A stretch of 22,978 nucleotides of DNA from assembly GCA_035294855.1 (NCBI GenBank), contig DATGKD010000037.1:1-22978 (forward strand), given 5' to 3'. The notes under the pieces were generated by a model that saw nothing but the letters and a program-made list of their open reading frames with translations, did not search any database and had not been told where the DNA came from. The stretch comes from DATGKD01 sp035294855 (GTDB taxonomy: Bacteria > Actinomycetota > Acidimicrobiia > Acidimicrobiales > UBA8190). The translations under genes and the position numbers were made by a program. Positions 7,357 to 14,700 of the stretch are shown here, in pieces; positions within the stretch are counted from its first letter, which is position 1; each line of letters opens with the position of its first letter.

Positions 7357-8025
7357 TCAGGCGCTGTGGTCGGAGAGGAAGAGCAGGACGGCCTTCACCC
7401 GCCGGTGCACGTCGGGCTCCTCGGACAGCGCCAGCTTGGAGAAGATCGAGTTGATGTGCTTCTCGACCGCGCGCTCGGACAGCACCAGGCTGGCCGCGAC
7501 CGCGGCGTTGTTCCGCCCCTTGGCCATTTCCGAGAGGATCTCCGTCTCTCGAGCGGTGAGTCGGTGGAGCGGCGAGTCGGGCGGCTTGGCCCGCGCCGCC
7601 ACGAGGCTGTCGACCACCACCGGGTCGATCACCGAACCCCCTTCGGCCACCTGACGGATGGCGTCGGCGAGTTGGCCGATGTCCGAGACGCGCTCTTTGA
7701 GGAGATAGGCGCGCCCGCGCGACCCACCGTCGAGGAAGGCGAGAGCGTACGCGGGCTCCGAGTACTGGCTGAGGACCACCACGCCGGTCGACGGATTGCG
7801 CTCGCGTAGGACGGCTGCGGCGCGGATCCCCTCGTCGGTCCCCGTCGGCGGCATGCGGATGTCGGTCACCACGACGTCGGGTTTGTGGTCCTCTACAGAG
7901 GCGAGCAGCGAGTCGTAGTCGGCGCACACGTCGACGACTTCGAGGTCCTCCTCGGTTTCGATGAGCTTCCGGACTCCCTCGCGCACGAGGTAGTTGTCCT
8001 CCGCCAGGACCACCCGCACCGCCAC
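7357..8025 (-). CDS. NarL/FixJ-type response regulator (receiver + LuxR HTH)
   Basis: 222 residues. The receiver domain (3-125) has Glu9/Asp10, phospho-acceptor Asp55 (VVVTDIRMPP) and Lys110. The LuxR helix-turn-helix spans about 154-200 (LTARETEILSEMAKGRNNAA, then SERAVEKHINSIFSKL). It is a DNA-binding transcription factor, probably phosphorylated by a HisKA_3 kinase such as the one at 4071-6251. The receiver is strikingly close to that of the cyclase protein at 1957-3315, with shared DIRMPP, VVLSQ, AYLLK and GGSVIDP/GGSVLDP motifs. I chose GTG at 8025 because the domain begins right after it. The frame stays open to a GTG at 8103, but those 26 codons are Gly/Ser-rich, have lower GC at third positions and lack an RBS. 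Confidence 0.92.
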   Translation of the reverse strand: MAVRVVLAEDNYLVREGVRKLIETEEDLEVVDVCADYDSLLASVEDHKPDVVVTDIRMPPTGTDEGIRAAAVLRERNPSTGVVVLSQYSEPAYALAFLDGGSRGRAYLLKERVSDIGQLADAIRQVAEGGSVIDPVVVDSLVAARAKPPDSPLHRLTARETEILSEMAKGRNNAAVAASLVLSERAVEKHINSIFSKLALSEEPDVHRRVKAVLLFLSDHSA

Positions 8026-8127
8026 GGGCGCAGACTGTAGGCCCCCGGTCAGGTCGTTCCTGACCACCCCGCCGTTCCCGGATCCTGAGGCCCGGCCAGC
8101 CACCGCCGCGGCCCAGGAGCAGGACGA

Positions 8128-8580
8128 TCAACGGGCCCAAGCGACCTCGCGTCGATACGTCAGGAAGAAGTCGAGGGTGAAGGTCGTCCCGTCCTCGGCC
8201 TTCTCCCACCGCCCCGAGATCGTGTGACCGTCGGCGCTGAACGCCCCGGTGAACCGCTGGGGGAACGGCTCCCCCACTCGCTCGAGTGACCACTCGTCGC
8301 CGTCGAGTCTCATGTCGTAGATCCGGCACACCCCCCGGTCGTCGCTGTACAGCTGGACGTAGGTGCCCTGGGCCGGGTCGCAACCCATGATCGAGACGCT
8401 CCGGGGCGCGCCGGGCGTTGCGGTGGTCTGGACGACATGCGCCCTCGAGGGATGCCACTCGAACGTCGCCGTTCCGGTGCCGGGCCAGGGCTGGCCGTCG
8501 GGGCCGGCCGCCTCGATAGTCCAAGCACCCACGAACCGCTCCAGAGCCTGGAGCCCAGGGTCTTGGCTGGGCTGCGGCAT
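8128..8580 (-). CDS. Small DUF1579-like protein
   Basis: 150 residues. ATG at 8580 has a strong Shine-Dalgarno GGAGGTG 5 nt upstream. The sequence opens LQALERFVGAWTIEA and ends with alternating strands (GRWEKAEDGTTFTLDFFLTY), a pattern of DUF1579-like or lipocalin-like beta-barrels that start with a 'x-x-L-x-G-x-W' motif. There is no signal peptide or membrane segment. The biochemical role is unknown. It lies upstream of the NarL-type regulator (102-bp gap) on the same strand and could be part of its transcript. Confidence 0.75.
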   Translation of the reverse strand: MPQPSQDPGLQALERFVGAWTIEAAGPDGQPWPGTGTATFEWHPSRAHVVQTTATPGAPRSVSIMGCDPAQGTYVQLYSDDRGVCRIYDMRLDGDEWSLERVGEPFPQRFTGAFSADGHTISGRWEKAEDGTTFTLDFFLTYRREVAWAR

Positions 8581-8721
8581 CGCACACCTCCGGTCGTCCA
8601 GGCGGACGCGTTCATACCCGGTGGAACGCACGCGTCCGACGACGGACATGAAGACGACGCGCCGAGCGCGGGATCATCGGCCGCCCCGGCGGCTCGAGCC
8701 CGACCCCGGAGCCCCCGCGCG

Positions 8722-9555
8722 CTACGGCAGGTCGACCACCATGCCCTCGCGCGCCCCCACCACGGGGACGGCACGCGACGCGCACGACGCCACGATGGCG
8801 TCGATCTCGTCGTCGGTGCGCGGCGGGTCGTGGTGGAAGAGCAGCAGCCGCTTGACGCCCGCCCGCTCGGCGAGGCCCACGGCGTAGCCGATCGCCGAAT
8901 GGCCGAAGCTGGCCCGTGCCGGCAACTCGGCGTCGAGGTACTGCGCGTCGTGCACGAGCAGGTCGCAGTCGCTCGCCAGCGCCAGCGCGGCCTCGTGGTA
9001 CTCGCCGAGCCCCTCGGGACCCGGACCGAGCACGGTCGGGCAATGGTCGGACAGGTACGCGATCGTCGACGTCCCGTCGGAGACGCGAAAGCCGAAGCTC
9101 CTGCCCCCTTTGTGCGGGATGTCGCGCGCCGTGACCGCGAAGCCTTCGATGTCGTGGGTGCCTTCCTCGAGCGACAGAAAGCGCCACGCGCCGCGCAGCT
9201 CCCACGGCGTGATCGGGAAGTGCGGGGGGGACATGGCGCGCGCCAGGACCTCCTCGGCATCGCCCTGGGCGGGAACGTACACGTCGGTGCGCGCCTTGGG
9301 ATTGTCGGCCGCCGAGAAGAACGGCAGGCCCTGGGTGTGGTCCCAATGGAGGTGGCCGAAGACGATGGACCCTTCGTACGGCCGACCGTCCAGGACAGCG
9401 CTCAGCGTGCGGATGCCCGTGCCCGCGTCGAGCACGAGCCGGGGCGGCTCGCCGTCGCGCGCGATGGCCACGCACGAGGTGTGGCCGCCGTAGCGGACGT
9501 GGGCTGGCCCGGGCGCCGGGGTCGAGCCCCGGGTCCCGCACAGGGTTACCCGCAC
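8722..9555 (-). CDS. Metallo-beta-lactamase-fold hydrolase
   Basis: 277 residues from GTG 9555. Two-metal site residues are all present: HLHWDH (His68, His70, Asp72, His73), His148 in DIPHKGG, Asp203 in VHDAQY, and His219 in FGHS; a further FHHDP lies near residue 240. The start CGTRGSTPAPG with RYGGHTSCV is typical of the PhnP/phosphoribosyl-cyclic-phosphodiesterase-like and RNase Z-like branch of the superfamily, which act on phosphodiesters. The substrate cannot be fixed from sequence. A role in cyclic nucleotide breakdown is conceivable given the class III cyclase 6 kb away, but that is inference. The distance to the DUF1579-like gene is 141 bp. Confidence 0.88.
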   Translation of the reverse strand: MRVTLCGTRGSTPAPGPAHVRYGGHTSCVAIARDGEPPRLVLDAGTGIRTLSAVLDGRPYEGSIVFGHLHWDHTQGLPFFSAADNPKARTDVYVPAQGDAEEVLARAMSPPHFPITPWELRGAWRFLSLEEGTHDIEGFAVTARDIPHKGGRSFGFRVSDGTSTIAYLSDHCPTVLGPGPEGLGEYHEAALALASDCDLLVHDAQYLDAELPARASFGHSAIGYAVGLAERAGVKRLLLFHHDPPRTDDEIDAIVASCASRAVPVVGAREGMVVDLP

Positions 9556-9632
9556 GGGCTCACGCCGTCACCGCCGTCCGGCTCCACACCATGGATGGAT
9601 TTCGACACGACCAGGGCGAACGGTCAAGGGTG

Positions 9633-9648
9633 GCCGCCTGTGGGCGGC
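9633..9648 (-). terminator. Candidate terminator hairpin
   Basis: GCCGCC (9633-9638) and GGCGGC (9643-9648) form a 6-bp GC stem with a 4-nt loop, 22 bp past the stop of the 9671-10321 gene on the - strand. Only a weak pyrimidine tract (CACCCTTG) follows. Confidence 0.35.
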
Positions 9649-9670
9649 AGGGGTGCAGGCTCGCCCGGCG

Positions 9671-10321
9671 TCAGGACGCGGGAGCTCCGGCCGCCGACGG
9701 GGTGAAGGACGTGTGGCACGACGTGGCGCCCGCGCTGACCGACACCTGGACGGGGCTCCCCGCGGGTGCGCTCGACAGGTTGACCGCGACGTAGGAGACC
9801 CCCGAGCCATCTGCGGTGACGGAGGACCGGGTCGTGCCACCCGCATAGCTCACCGCCACGGTGATGGCCGATCCCGTGGGCGCGCCGGTCACCATCACGT
9901 CGGTCGTACCTCCCGCGGGCGGATCGGGCGTGACCGGCTGGACCGAACATGCGGCGCCGGCGCGGGAGTCGCCCGCCGACCCGGGAGCCGGGCCCACCTG
10001 ACCAGTCGGGGTGAGGGTCTGAGGGGCCGGGGAAGGAGCCGACGTGACCCGGGCGCCGGCGAACCAGATGGCCCCGATGCCGGCGAGGAGAACGCCGACG
10101 CCGACGGCGATCTTCGTGCGGAGATGGTCCTGCCGCTTCCGAACCGGCACCCGGAACGGCTTGGGCGCCTGCGCCCAGTCCATCCCGTCGAGGGCCATCT
10201 CCCACAGCGCATCGCCGCGGGGCTCTTCGGCCACCTGTGGCCCGGGAGACGACGCTGCCCCCGGGGCAGCTCCTTGCTCTCGGGCCGCGTCGAACTCCAT
10301 CTCCATTGCCTCTCGCCACAT
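9671..10321 (-). CDS. Single-pass membrane protein with extracytoplasmic beta-rich domain, unknown function
   Basis: 216 residues. The cytoplasmic N-terminus (1-69) is charged and contains DALWEMALDGMDWAQAP. One membrane helix spans about 70-89 (KIAVGVGVLLAGIGAIWF). A Pro/Ser/Thr linker follows, then an exported domain (about 122-216) with Ala/Val/Ser/Thr strands and two cysteines, Cys125 and Cys202, positioned to form a disulfide. No catalytic motif was recognised. The exported part resembles an Ig-like or carbohydrate-binding-like sandwich only in general composition. It is divergent from the first minor-pilin operon across a 189-bp gap, so it may be co-regulated with it. A weak AGGCGG lies upstream of ATG 10321. 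ATG codons at residues 6 and 8 are alternative starts. Confidence 0.7.
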   Translation of the reverse strand: MWREAMEMEFDAAREQGAAPGAASSPGPQVAEEPRGDALWEMALDGMDWAQAPKPFRVPVRKRQDHLRTKIAVGVGVLLAGIGAIWFAGARVTSAPSPAPQTLTPTGQVGPAPGSAGDSRAGAACSVQPVTPDPPAGGTTDVMVTGAPTGSAITVAVSYAGGTTRSSVTADGSGVSYVAVNLSSAPAGSPVQVSVSAGATSCHTSFTPSAAGAPAS

Positions 10322-10385
10322 GCCGCCTGTTGGGTCATCGGGATCCCGGTCCCGGCGCTTGACGGCCGGTCCTGAACCCCCGCGC

Positions 10386-10402
10386 GAACTCGAGGCGAGT
10401 TC
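10386..10402. promoter_or_regulatory. Inverted repeat in divergent promoter region of the pilin operon
   Basis: GAACTCG-AGG-CGAGTTC is a perfect 7-bp inverted repeat with a 3-bp centre, between the divergent genes at 9671-10321 (-) and 10511 (+). A second repeat, CCGGA/TCCGG (10406-10423), follows directly. An operator for a dimeric regulator or a leader hairpin are both possible. Downstream TTCAAC (10426) and GATACAT (10450) are only a weak promoter match. Confidence 0.35.
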
Positions 10403-10510
10403 CCGCCGGAATTGGCCGTCCGGAGTTCAACCGGCGTCCCGACCGGACCGATACATCCAGGTCGGAGGGCACGGGCGGGGGCCGGTCCCCGACCCCGGGA
10501 GGGTGCCTTG

Positions 10511-12484
10511 GTGCGGGCGGAGGGCAGAGGAGCGCACGGCGTCGGGCGGCCCGGGCCGGAGGACGAGGCCGCGCGTCCGCGCCCCGGGCGCCCTGCGACC
10601 GCCACCCGGACCCCTCGGCGATCCCCTCTGCTTCCCGCCGGCGCGCTCGCCCTGTTCTGGAACACGTACAGCCACCGCGCGAGCGATGTCGGAGGGTCCG
10701 ACGGCTTCGCCCTCCTCGAGGTGGTCGTGGCGACGATGCTCCTCGCCGTCAGCCTGGTCGGTATCGGCTCGGTCCTCGGCTCGCAGCTGTTGAGCATCGG
10801 GAACTCGACCAGCCAGCAGGTGGCGGGCGGGCTCCTCAACCAGGCGATGGAAGAGGTGCGGGCCGTGCCGTACCAGATCGTCGCCAACGGCCTGAGCACG
10901 TCGGACACGACGATCGCCACCGACGCGAACATCTCGGTGACCGGCACGGCCCCCAACCAGACCTACACGTTCGTCCCCACAGGGGAGCAGGTCCCCCACG
11001 GCTCGCTGGCCTACACCCAGGCGCCATTCGTGCCGCACATTGCCACCACGACGGCGCGCGGCACGACGTACACCATCGCCGCCTATCCGACCATCGACGG
11101 CGCGGGGACGGGCGTGTACCGGGTGACGATCATGGTGTCGTGGCACGCCAACGCCATCGGCGGCGTCTCGCGCATCAGCGCCCAGACCCTCGTCTACTCC
11201 GAGAGCTCGGGCTGCCTCACCGATACCAACCACCCGTTCGCGGCACCGTGCCAGCCGTTCTTCTACGCGCAGGGAACCGCGGGTACCGCGTCCGGCGTCA
11301 CCGTCACCGGCACCCTCCTCGGCGTGAGCTTCACCGACGCCTCTCTCACCCTGCCGCGGGCGAGCGACACGATGCAGATCGAGCAGGTGTCGTCGGTCCT
11401 CGGGTCCGTCGAGGCGTCCGGGGGCGTCATCGACACGTCGGGCGGACCGCAGGCCTACGGGTCGTCCAAGGCGTCCTCCGCCGCTGACAACGACCCGGGC
11501 TCCACGACCGGCACGTCGCAGACCAACGCGTTCTCGCAGACGGGCTCTTCCTCGTCGGTCTCGGGGAGCGGGCCCGGGGCCAACTCCATAACCGTGGCGT
11601 CGTCGTGGAGCGACAACGGCACGACGACGAGCACGGCGTCGGCGTCGAGCAGCCCGGCGTGCCACGACCTGGCCGGCGTGACGCAGGCCACGGGCCTGCC
11701 GTGCGGCAGCGGCTCGGTGACGCAGAGCGGTACGACCACGACCATCCAGGCCGGCCTGTACGCCGGGTCGGTGTCGCTGCTCCAGGCGCCACTCGTGTCG
11801 CTGACCACGGGACCGTCGAGCACCGCCGGCTTCGTCGGCCGCTACACGAGCCCGTCGGGCTCGTATTGCGCGTCCACGAGCGGCGACGGGTGCGTGCACG
11901 CCGGCCTGCAGCGCTCGGTCGGCACCCTCCAGCTCGGCGGCCTGCCCGGGCAGCTCCTGCCCGGGTTCGACGCGGTGGCACCGGTGGGATGGGGCAACAG
12001 CGTGTCCCCCAACGCCAACTGCCCCACCGGCAACTACATGGTCGCCCTCGTCAACTACGCCGACAGGGTGAGCACCGAAAGTGGGGTCAACGCCAACCGG
12101 GCCACCACCACCATGCCGACGGGCTCGTCGACGCCGTACGTCTGCTTCTGGAACGGCACCGGCTACACGTCGCAGGTGCTGGCGCTGGGGTCGACGCCGC
12201 AAGCGATCTCCATCCCTGCGGTGAACGTCGTCGACCCGGGCGTCGCGGGCGGCCCGGTGACCGTGAGCCTCGCCGCGGCGCTGAGCGTGGGGACGGCCAC
12301 GACCTCCATCTCCACGCCGAGCGGGTGCACCACGCCCTGCCAGTCGACGGCCACGATCTCCTCTCCCATCCAGGGATCGGTGTCGTTCGCCGTGACCCAG
12401 GGCGCCACCACGATCGCCAACCTCTCGGTCGCGGTGAACCTGGGCGAGCTGACCGCGAGCACCTCGTATCAGGCAGCGCCGTGA
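10511..12484 (+). CDS. Very large PilV-like minor pilin with C-terminal extension
   Basis: 657 residues if GTG 10511 is used (GGGAGGG 8 nt upstream; TTG 10508 also possible). The class III prepilin signal is at GGSDG^FALLEVVVATMLLAVS: cleavage after Gly65, Phe66 at +1 and Glu70 at +5, followed by the hydrophobic helix. The ~65-residue leader is exceptionally long. Residues up to about 233 align with the small pilin at 22419-22916 (shared DANI, YT, APxVPH, TTT, AxYP and VTxxVxW). The remaining ~420 residues are extra: a Ser/Thr/Gly-rich linker (about 315-390) and Cys-containing beta-rich regions, consistent with a tip adhesin or shaft extension (inference). It should be exported by a type IV pilus or pseudopilus machine after prepilin peptidase cleavage; those machine genes are not in the window. 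The stop overlaps the next gene by 4 bp (GTGA). Confidence 0.87.
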   Translation: MRAEGRGAHGVGRPGPEDEAARPRPGRPATATRTPRRSPLLPAGALALFWNTYSHRASDVGGSDGFALLEVVVATMLLAVSLVGIGSVLGSQLLSIGNSTSQQVAGGLLNQAMEEVRAVPYQIVANGLSTSDTTIATDANISVTGTAPNQTYTFVPTGEQVPHGSLAYTQAPFVPHIATTTARGTTYTIAAYPTIDGAGTGVYRVTIMVSWHANAIGGVSRISAQTLVYSESSGCLTDTNHPFAAPCQPFFYAQGTAGTASGVTVTGTLLGVSFTDASLTLPRASDTMQIEQVSSVLGSVEASGGVIDTSGGPQAYGSSKASSAADNDPGSTTGTSQTNAFSQTGSSSSVSGSGPGANSITVASSWSDNGTTTSTASASSSPACHDLAGVTQATGLPCGSGSVTQSGTTTTIQAGLYAGSVSLLQAPLVSLTTGPSSTAGFVGRYTSPSGSYCASTSGDGCVHAGLQRSVGTLQLGGLPGQLLPGFDAVAPVGWGNSVSPNANCPTGNYMVALVNYADRVSTESGVNANRATTTMPTGSSTPYVCFWNGTGYTSQVLALGSTPQAISIPAVNVVDPGVAGGPVTVSLAAALSVGTATTSISTPSGCTTPCQSTATISSPIQGSVSFAVTQGATTIANLSVAVNLGELTASTSYQAAP

Positions 12485-13167
12485 GGTCCGCGCCCGCCAC
12501 CTCCGAACGGCGTGCCCACACCGGTGGCCGCAGGCCGAAGCGCAACGAAGCGGGGTTCACCGCCCTCGAGGTCGTCGTCGCCATGGGCATGCTCGTCGTC
12601 GTCATGGCGATCGGCATGCAAGCCGTCGGCACCATGCTCGGTGTCGGCAACCAGGCGATCTCCCAGCGGCAGGCGTCCGCGGTGAGCGCGCTCATCATGA
12701 ACGAACTGCGTCAGGAGGCGGTGTCGGCGAACATTTTGTTCAACCCGGCCACCGAGGGGTCGAACGCGGGCCACAACCCCGACAGTTCGGCCGTGCCGAC
12801 CGGGTTCTCGCTGCGCATCTACACCCAGACCAACGGCATCTTCACGTGCGTGCAGTGGCGGGTGCTCGACACCGGCGCCTTGCAGATCCGCAGCTGGTCG
12901 GACCTCTGGCAGTCGAACGGCGTGGTGCAGAGCTGGTCGACACAGCTGACCGGCATCGTGAACAATTCTTCCCAACCGCCGTTCGTGCTCGACGCCGGCT
13001 CCAACTACGGCGGCACCTCGAACGGCCGCCTTCTCGACGTCGACCTCTGGGTGCGCGGGAGCAGCGGCGCGCCGGGGCCGATCGAGTTCAAGGCGTCGAT
13101 CGCCGGCCGCGACGCCGAGTACTACCCGCAGAACACCGGCGACTGTTCCCCGGTGCCCACCCCATGA
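12481..13167 (+). CDS. PilW-like minor pilin
   Basis: 228 residues from GTG 12481, overlapping the previous stop by 4 bp and so translationally coupled. The prepilin signal is RNEAG^FTALEVVVAMGMLVVV with cleavage after Gly25 and Glu30 at +5. The globular part contains GFSLRIYTQTNGIFTCVQW and TGIVNNSSQPPF, which align with GFGLRIM.., QW.. and TGVVNSSTVPF in the pilin at 21742-22422. This supports a shared PilW-like ancestry. It has two cysteines after maturation. The predicted location is inner membrane before assembly and a pilus or pseudopilus after it. Its stop overlaps the start of the PilX-like gene (ATGA). Confidence 0.87.
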   Translation: MRSAPATSERRAHTGGRRPKRNEAGFTALEVVVAMGMLVVVMAIGMQAVGTMLGVGNQAISQRQASAVSALIMNELRQEAVSANILFNPATEGSNAGHNPDSSAVPTGFSLRIYTQTNGIFTCVQWRVLDTGALQIRSWSDLWQSNGVVQSWSTQLTGIVNNSSQPPFVLDAGSNYGGTSNGRLLDVDLWVRGSSGAPGPIEFKASIAGRDAEYYPQNTGDCSPVPTP

Positions 13168-14672
13168 AGAAGGTCCGCGGCGAGGACGGCGTCATGGCGA
13201 TCGTGCTGTCGTTGGCGCTGGTGGCCGTGATGTCCACCACCGTGGGCATCGCCTTCCAGGTGGCGTCGACGGGCCAGGGCGACGCCACGTTCCGGCGTCA
13301 GCAGGCGCAAGCCCTCGACGCGGCCGAGGGCGGCCTCAACCTCGCCTACGAGACCATCCAGCAGGCCCAGACGTCCTCCCTGCCCTGCGGGACCGCCGCC
13401 ATCACCCAGAGCTTCGCCACCGTCCCCACCTCCTCGTCGTTCTCCGACACCGTGAACTACTACGACACCTATCCGCCCACCGACTCGGCCCTATCGTGCA
13501 GTGCGGTGCACGGGGGCACCACGCTCGCCGCCGCCCAGGTGATCTCGACCGGATCCGACGGGAAGGTCGCCCAGTACATGGAAGCACTCGTCAAGGTGAG
13601 CGTGAGCGACACCGGACCGGTGTTCGACCAGGCGATCTTCACCAATACCTCGATGGCGGGTTCCAACGGCACCACCATCTACGCGCACGTCAGCAACGAC
13701 GCCAACCTGTACACCAACGGCAGCGTCTCGTGCGGCAACAACTTCGCCGTGCAGGGCAGCGTCACCGCCCAGGGCTCGTTCACCGGGTCCAACAACTGCT
13801 CGGTGACGGGCAATGTCACCTCGGTGGGCAACATCACGCTCTCCAACAATTCCGTGATCGGTGGGAGCGCCTCGTCGACCGGCCACAGCGGGTGCATCAG
13901 CCCGGGCACGCAGGGCAGCATCACCATGAGCAACAACGCGGTGGTCGACCAGAGCGCCTACGCCTACTGCTCGATCACCCTCCGTAACAACGCGGCGGTC
14001 GACCACACCCAGGTGCCCAACGACACCACGATGACGAACCCGCCTGCCGAGACCTTCCCCACCGTCCCCGAGCCGGTGAACGGGTCGACCATCGCCTCGG
14101 ACTGGAACGCCGCGGGCTGGACGAACCAGGTCACCGACAACACCTGCACCGCCGGCGGCGTCTACACCGACATCGCCAACATGGCGAGCGCCACCGCCCC
14201 CACGGTGATCATCACGTCGTGTGCCCTGTCGTGGTCCAACAACACGAGCCTGAGCCTGAAGCAGAACCTGGCGGTGTTCTCGACGGGGGGATTCTCGATG
14301 CAGAACAACACGACCTGGCAGTCGACGAACTCGACCACGCGGCTGCTCTATCTCGTCGTGCCGAGCACCGTCAGCGGGGTGACCACCACGTGCAACTCGG
14401 GCCAGCCGGGGATCTCGCTCTCCAACAACACGACGTTCGCCAGCACGCTGAACGTCATGTTGTACACGCCGTGCACCGTCACGGTGAGCAACAACAGCAC
14501 CGGCTACGGCCAGGTGTACGGCGGGACCGTCAACGCGGCGAACAACTTCACCGCTCACTACGTGCCGCTGCCTACCTTGGTCGACTCGACCGGCGGGGGC
14601 AGCGCCAGCTCCACCGCGCTCAGCCTCGCCGTCGTCTACGAGCGCCAGATCGCCTCGCTCGCCTACGCCTGA
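13164..14672 (+). CDS. PilX-like minor pilin with Asn-Asn ladder solenoid
   Basis: 502 residues; ATG 13164 overlaps the previous stop by 4 bp. The N-terminus EDG^VMAIVLSLALVAVMSTT is a prepilin-like signal without Glu at +5, as in PilX and GspK-type tip pilins. Residues 32-60 hold the PilX-like Gln/Ala-rich helix (RRQQAQALDAAEGGLNLAYE). Residues 186-290 and 355-465 contain a ladder of Asn-Asn pairs (192, 210, 228, 257, 275, then 359, 381, 421, 443, 460). Most of the first set are 18 residues apart, each within x-S-x-x-N-N-x-x-V turns, which is the spacing expected of a right-handed beta-solenoid or bactofilin-like fold. The region resembles polymer-forming or DUF7305-type domains fused to pilins in actinobacteria. 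Eleven Cys are present. The C-terminus ends in LSLAVVYERQIASLAYA. Confidence 0.82.
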   Translation: MKKVRGEDGVMAIVLSLALVAVMSTTVGIAFQVASTGQGDATFRRQQAQALDAAEGGLNLAYETIQQAQTSSLPCGTAAITQSFATVPTSSSFSDTVNYYDTYPPTDSALSCSAVHGGTTLAAAQVISTGSDGKVAQYMEALVKVSVSDTGPVFDQAIFTNTSMAGSNGTTIYAHVSNDANLYTNGSVSCGNNFAVQGSVTAQGSFTGSNNCSVTGNVTSVGNITLSNNSVIGGSASSTGHSGCISPGTQGSITMSNNAVVDQSAYAYCSITLRNNAAVDHTQVPNDTTMTNPPAETFPTVPEPVNGSTIASDWNAAGWTNQVTDNTCTAGGVYTDIANMASATAPTVIITSCALSWSNNTSLSLKQNLAVFSTGGFSMQNNTTWQSTNSTTRLLYLVVPSTVSGVTTTCNSGQPGISLSNNTTFASTLNVMLYTPCTVTVSNNSTGYGQVYGGTVNAANNFTAHYVPLPTLVDSTGGGSASSTALSLAVVYERQIASLAYA

Positions 14673-14700
14673 GGCGACCTTTGTTCGACGGACCGGTGCG

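Noticed and set aside
7217..8587. 456-codon open frame opposite reading phase of the NarL regulator region
   Set aside because: Overlaps three well-supported genes in a different frame with arginine-rich, motif-free translation.
10426..10456. Promoter TTCAAC/GATACAT for the pilin operon
   Set aside because: Only 3 of 6 matches in each box; too weak to list as a separate feature.
10427..12202. 591-codon open frame on the - strand opposite the large pilin
   Set aside because: Low-complexity Arg/Ala/Gly translation, no start context; the + strand frame has a prepilin signal and a paralogue.
14673..14700. Terminator between convergent PilX-like and acyl-CoA dehydrogenase genes
   Set aside because: No stem longer than 4 bp or T-run found in the 28-bp gap.
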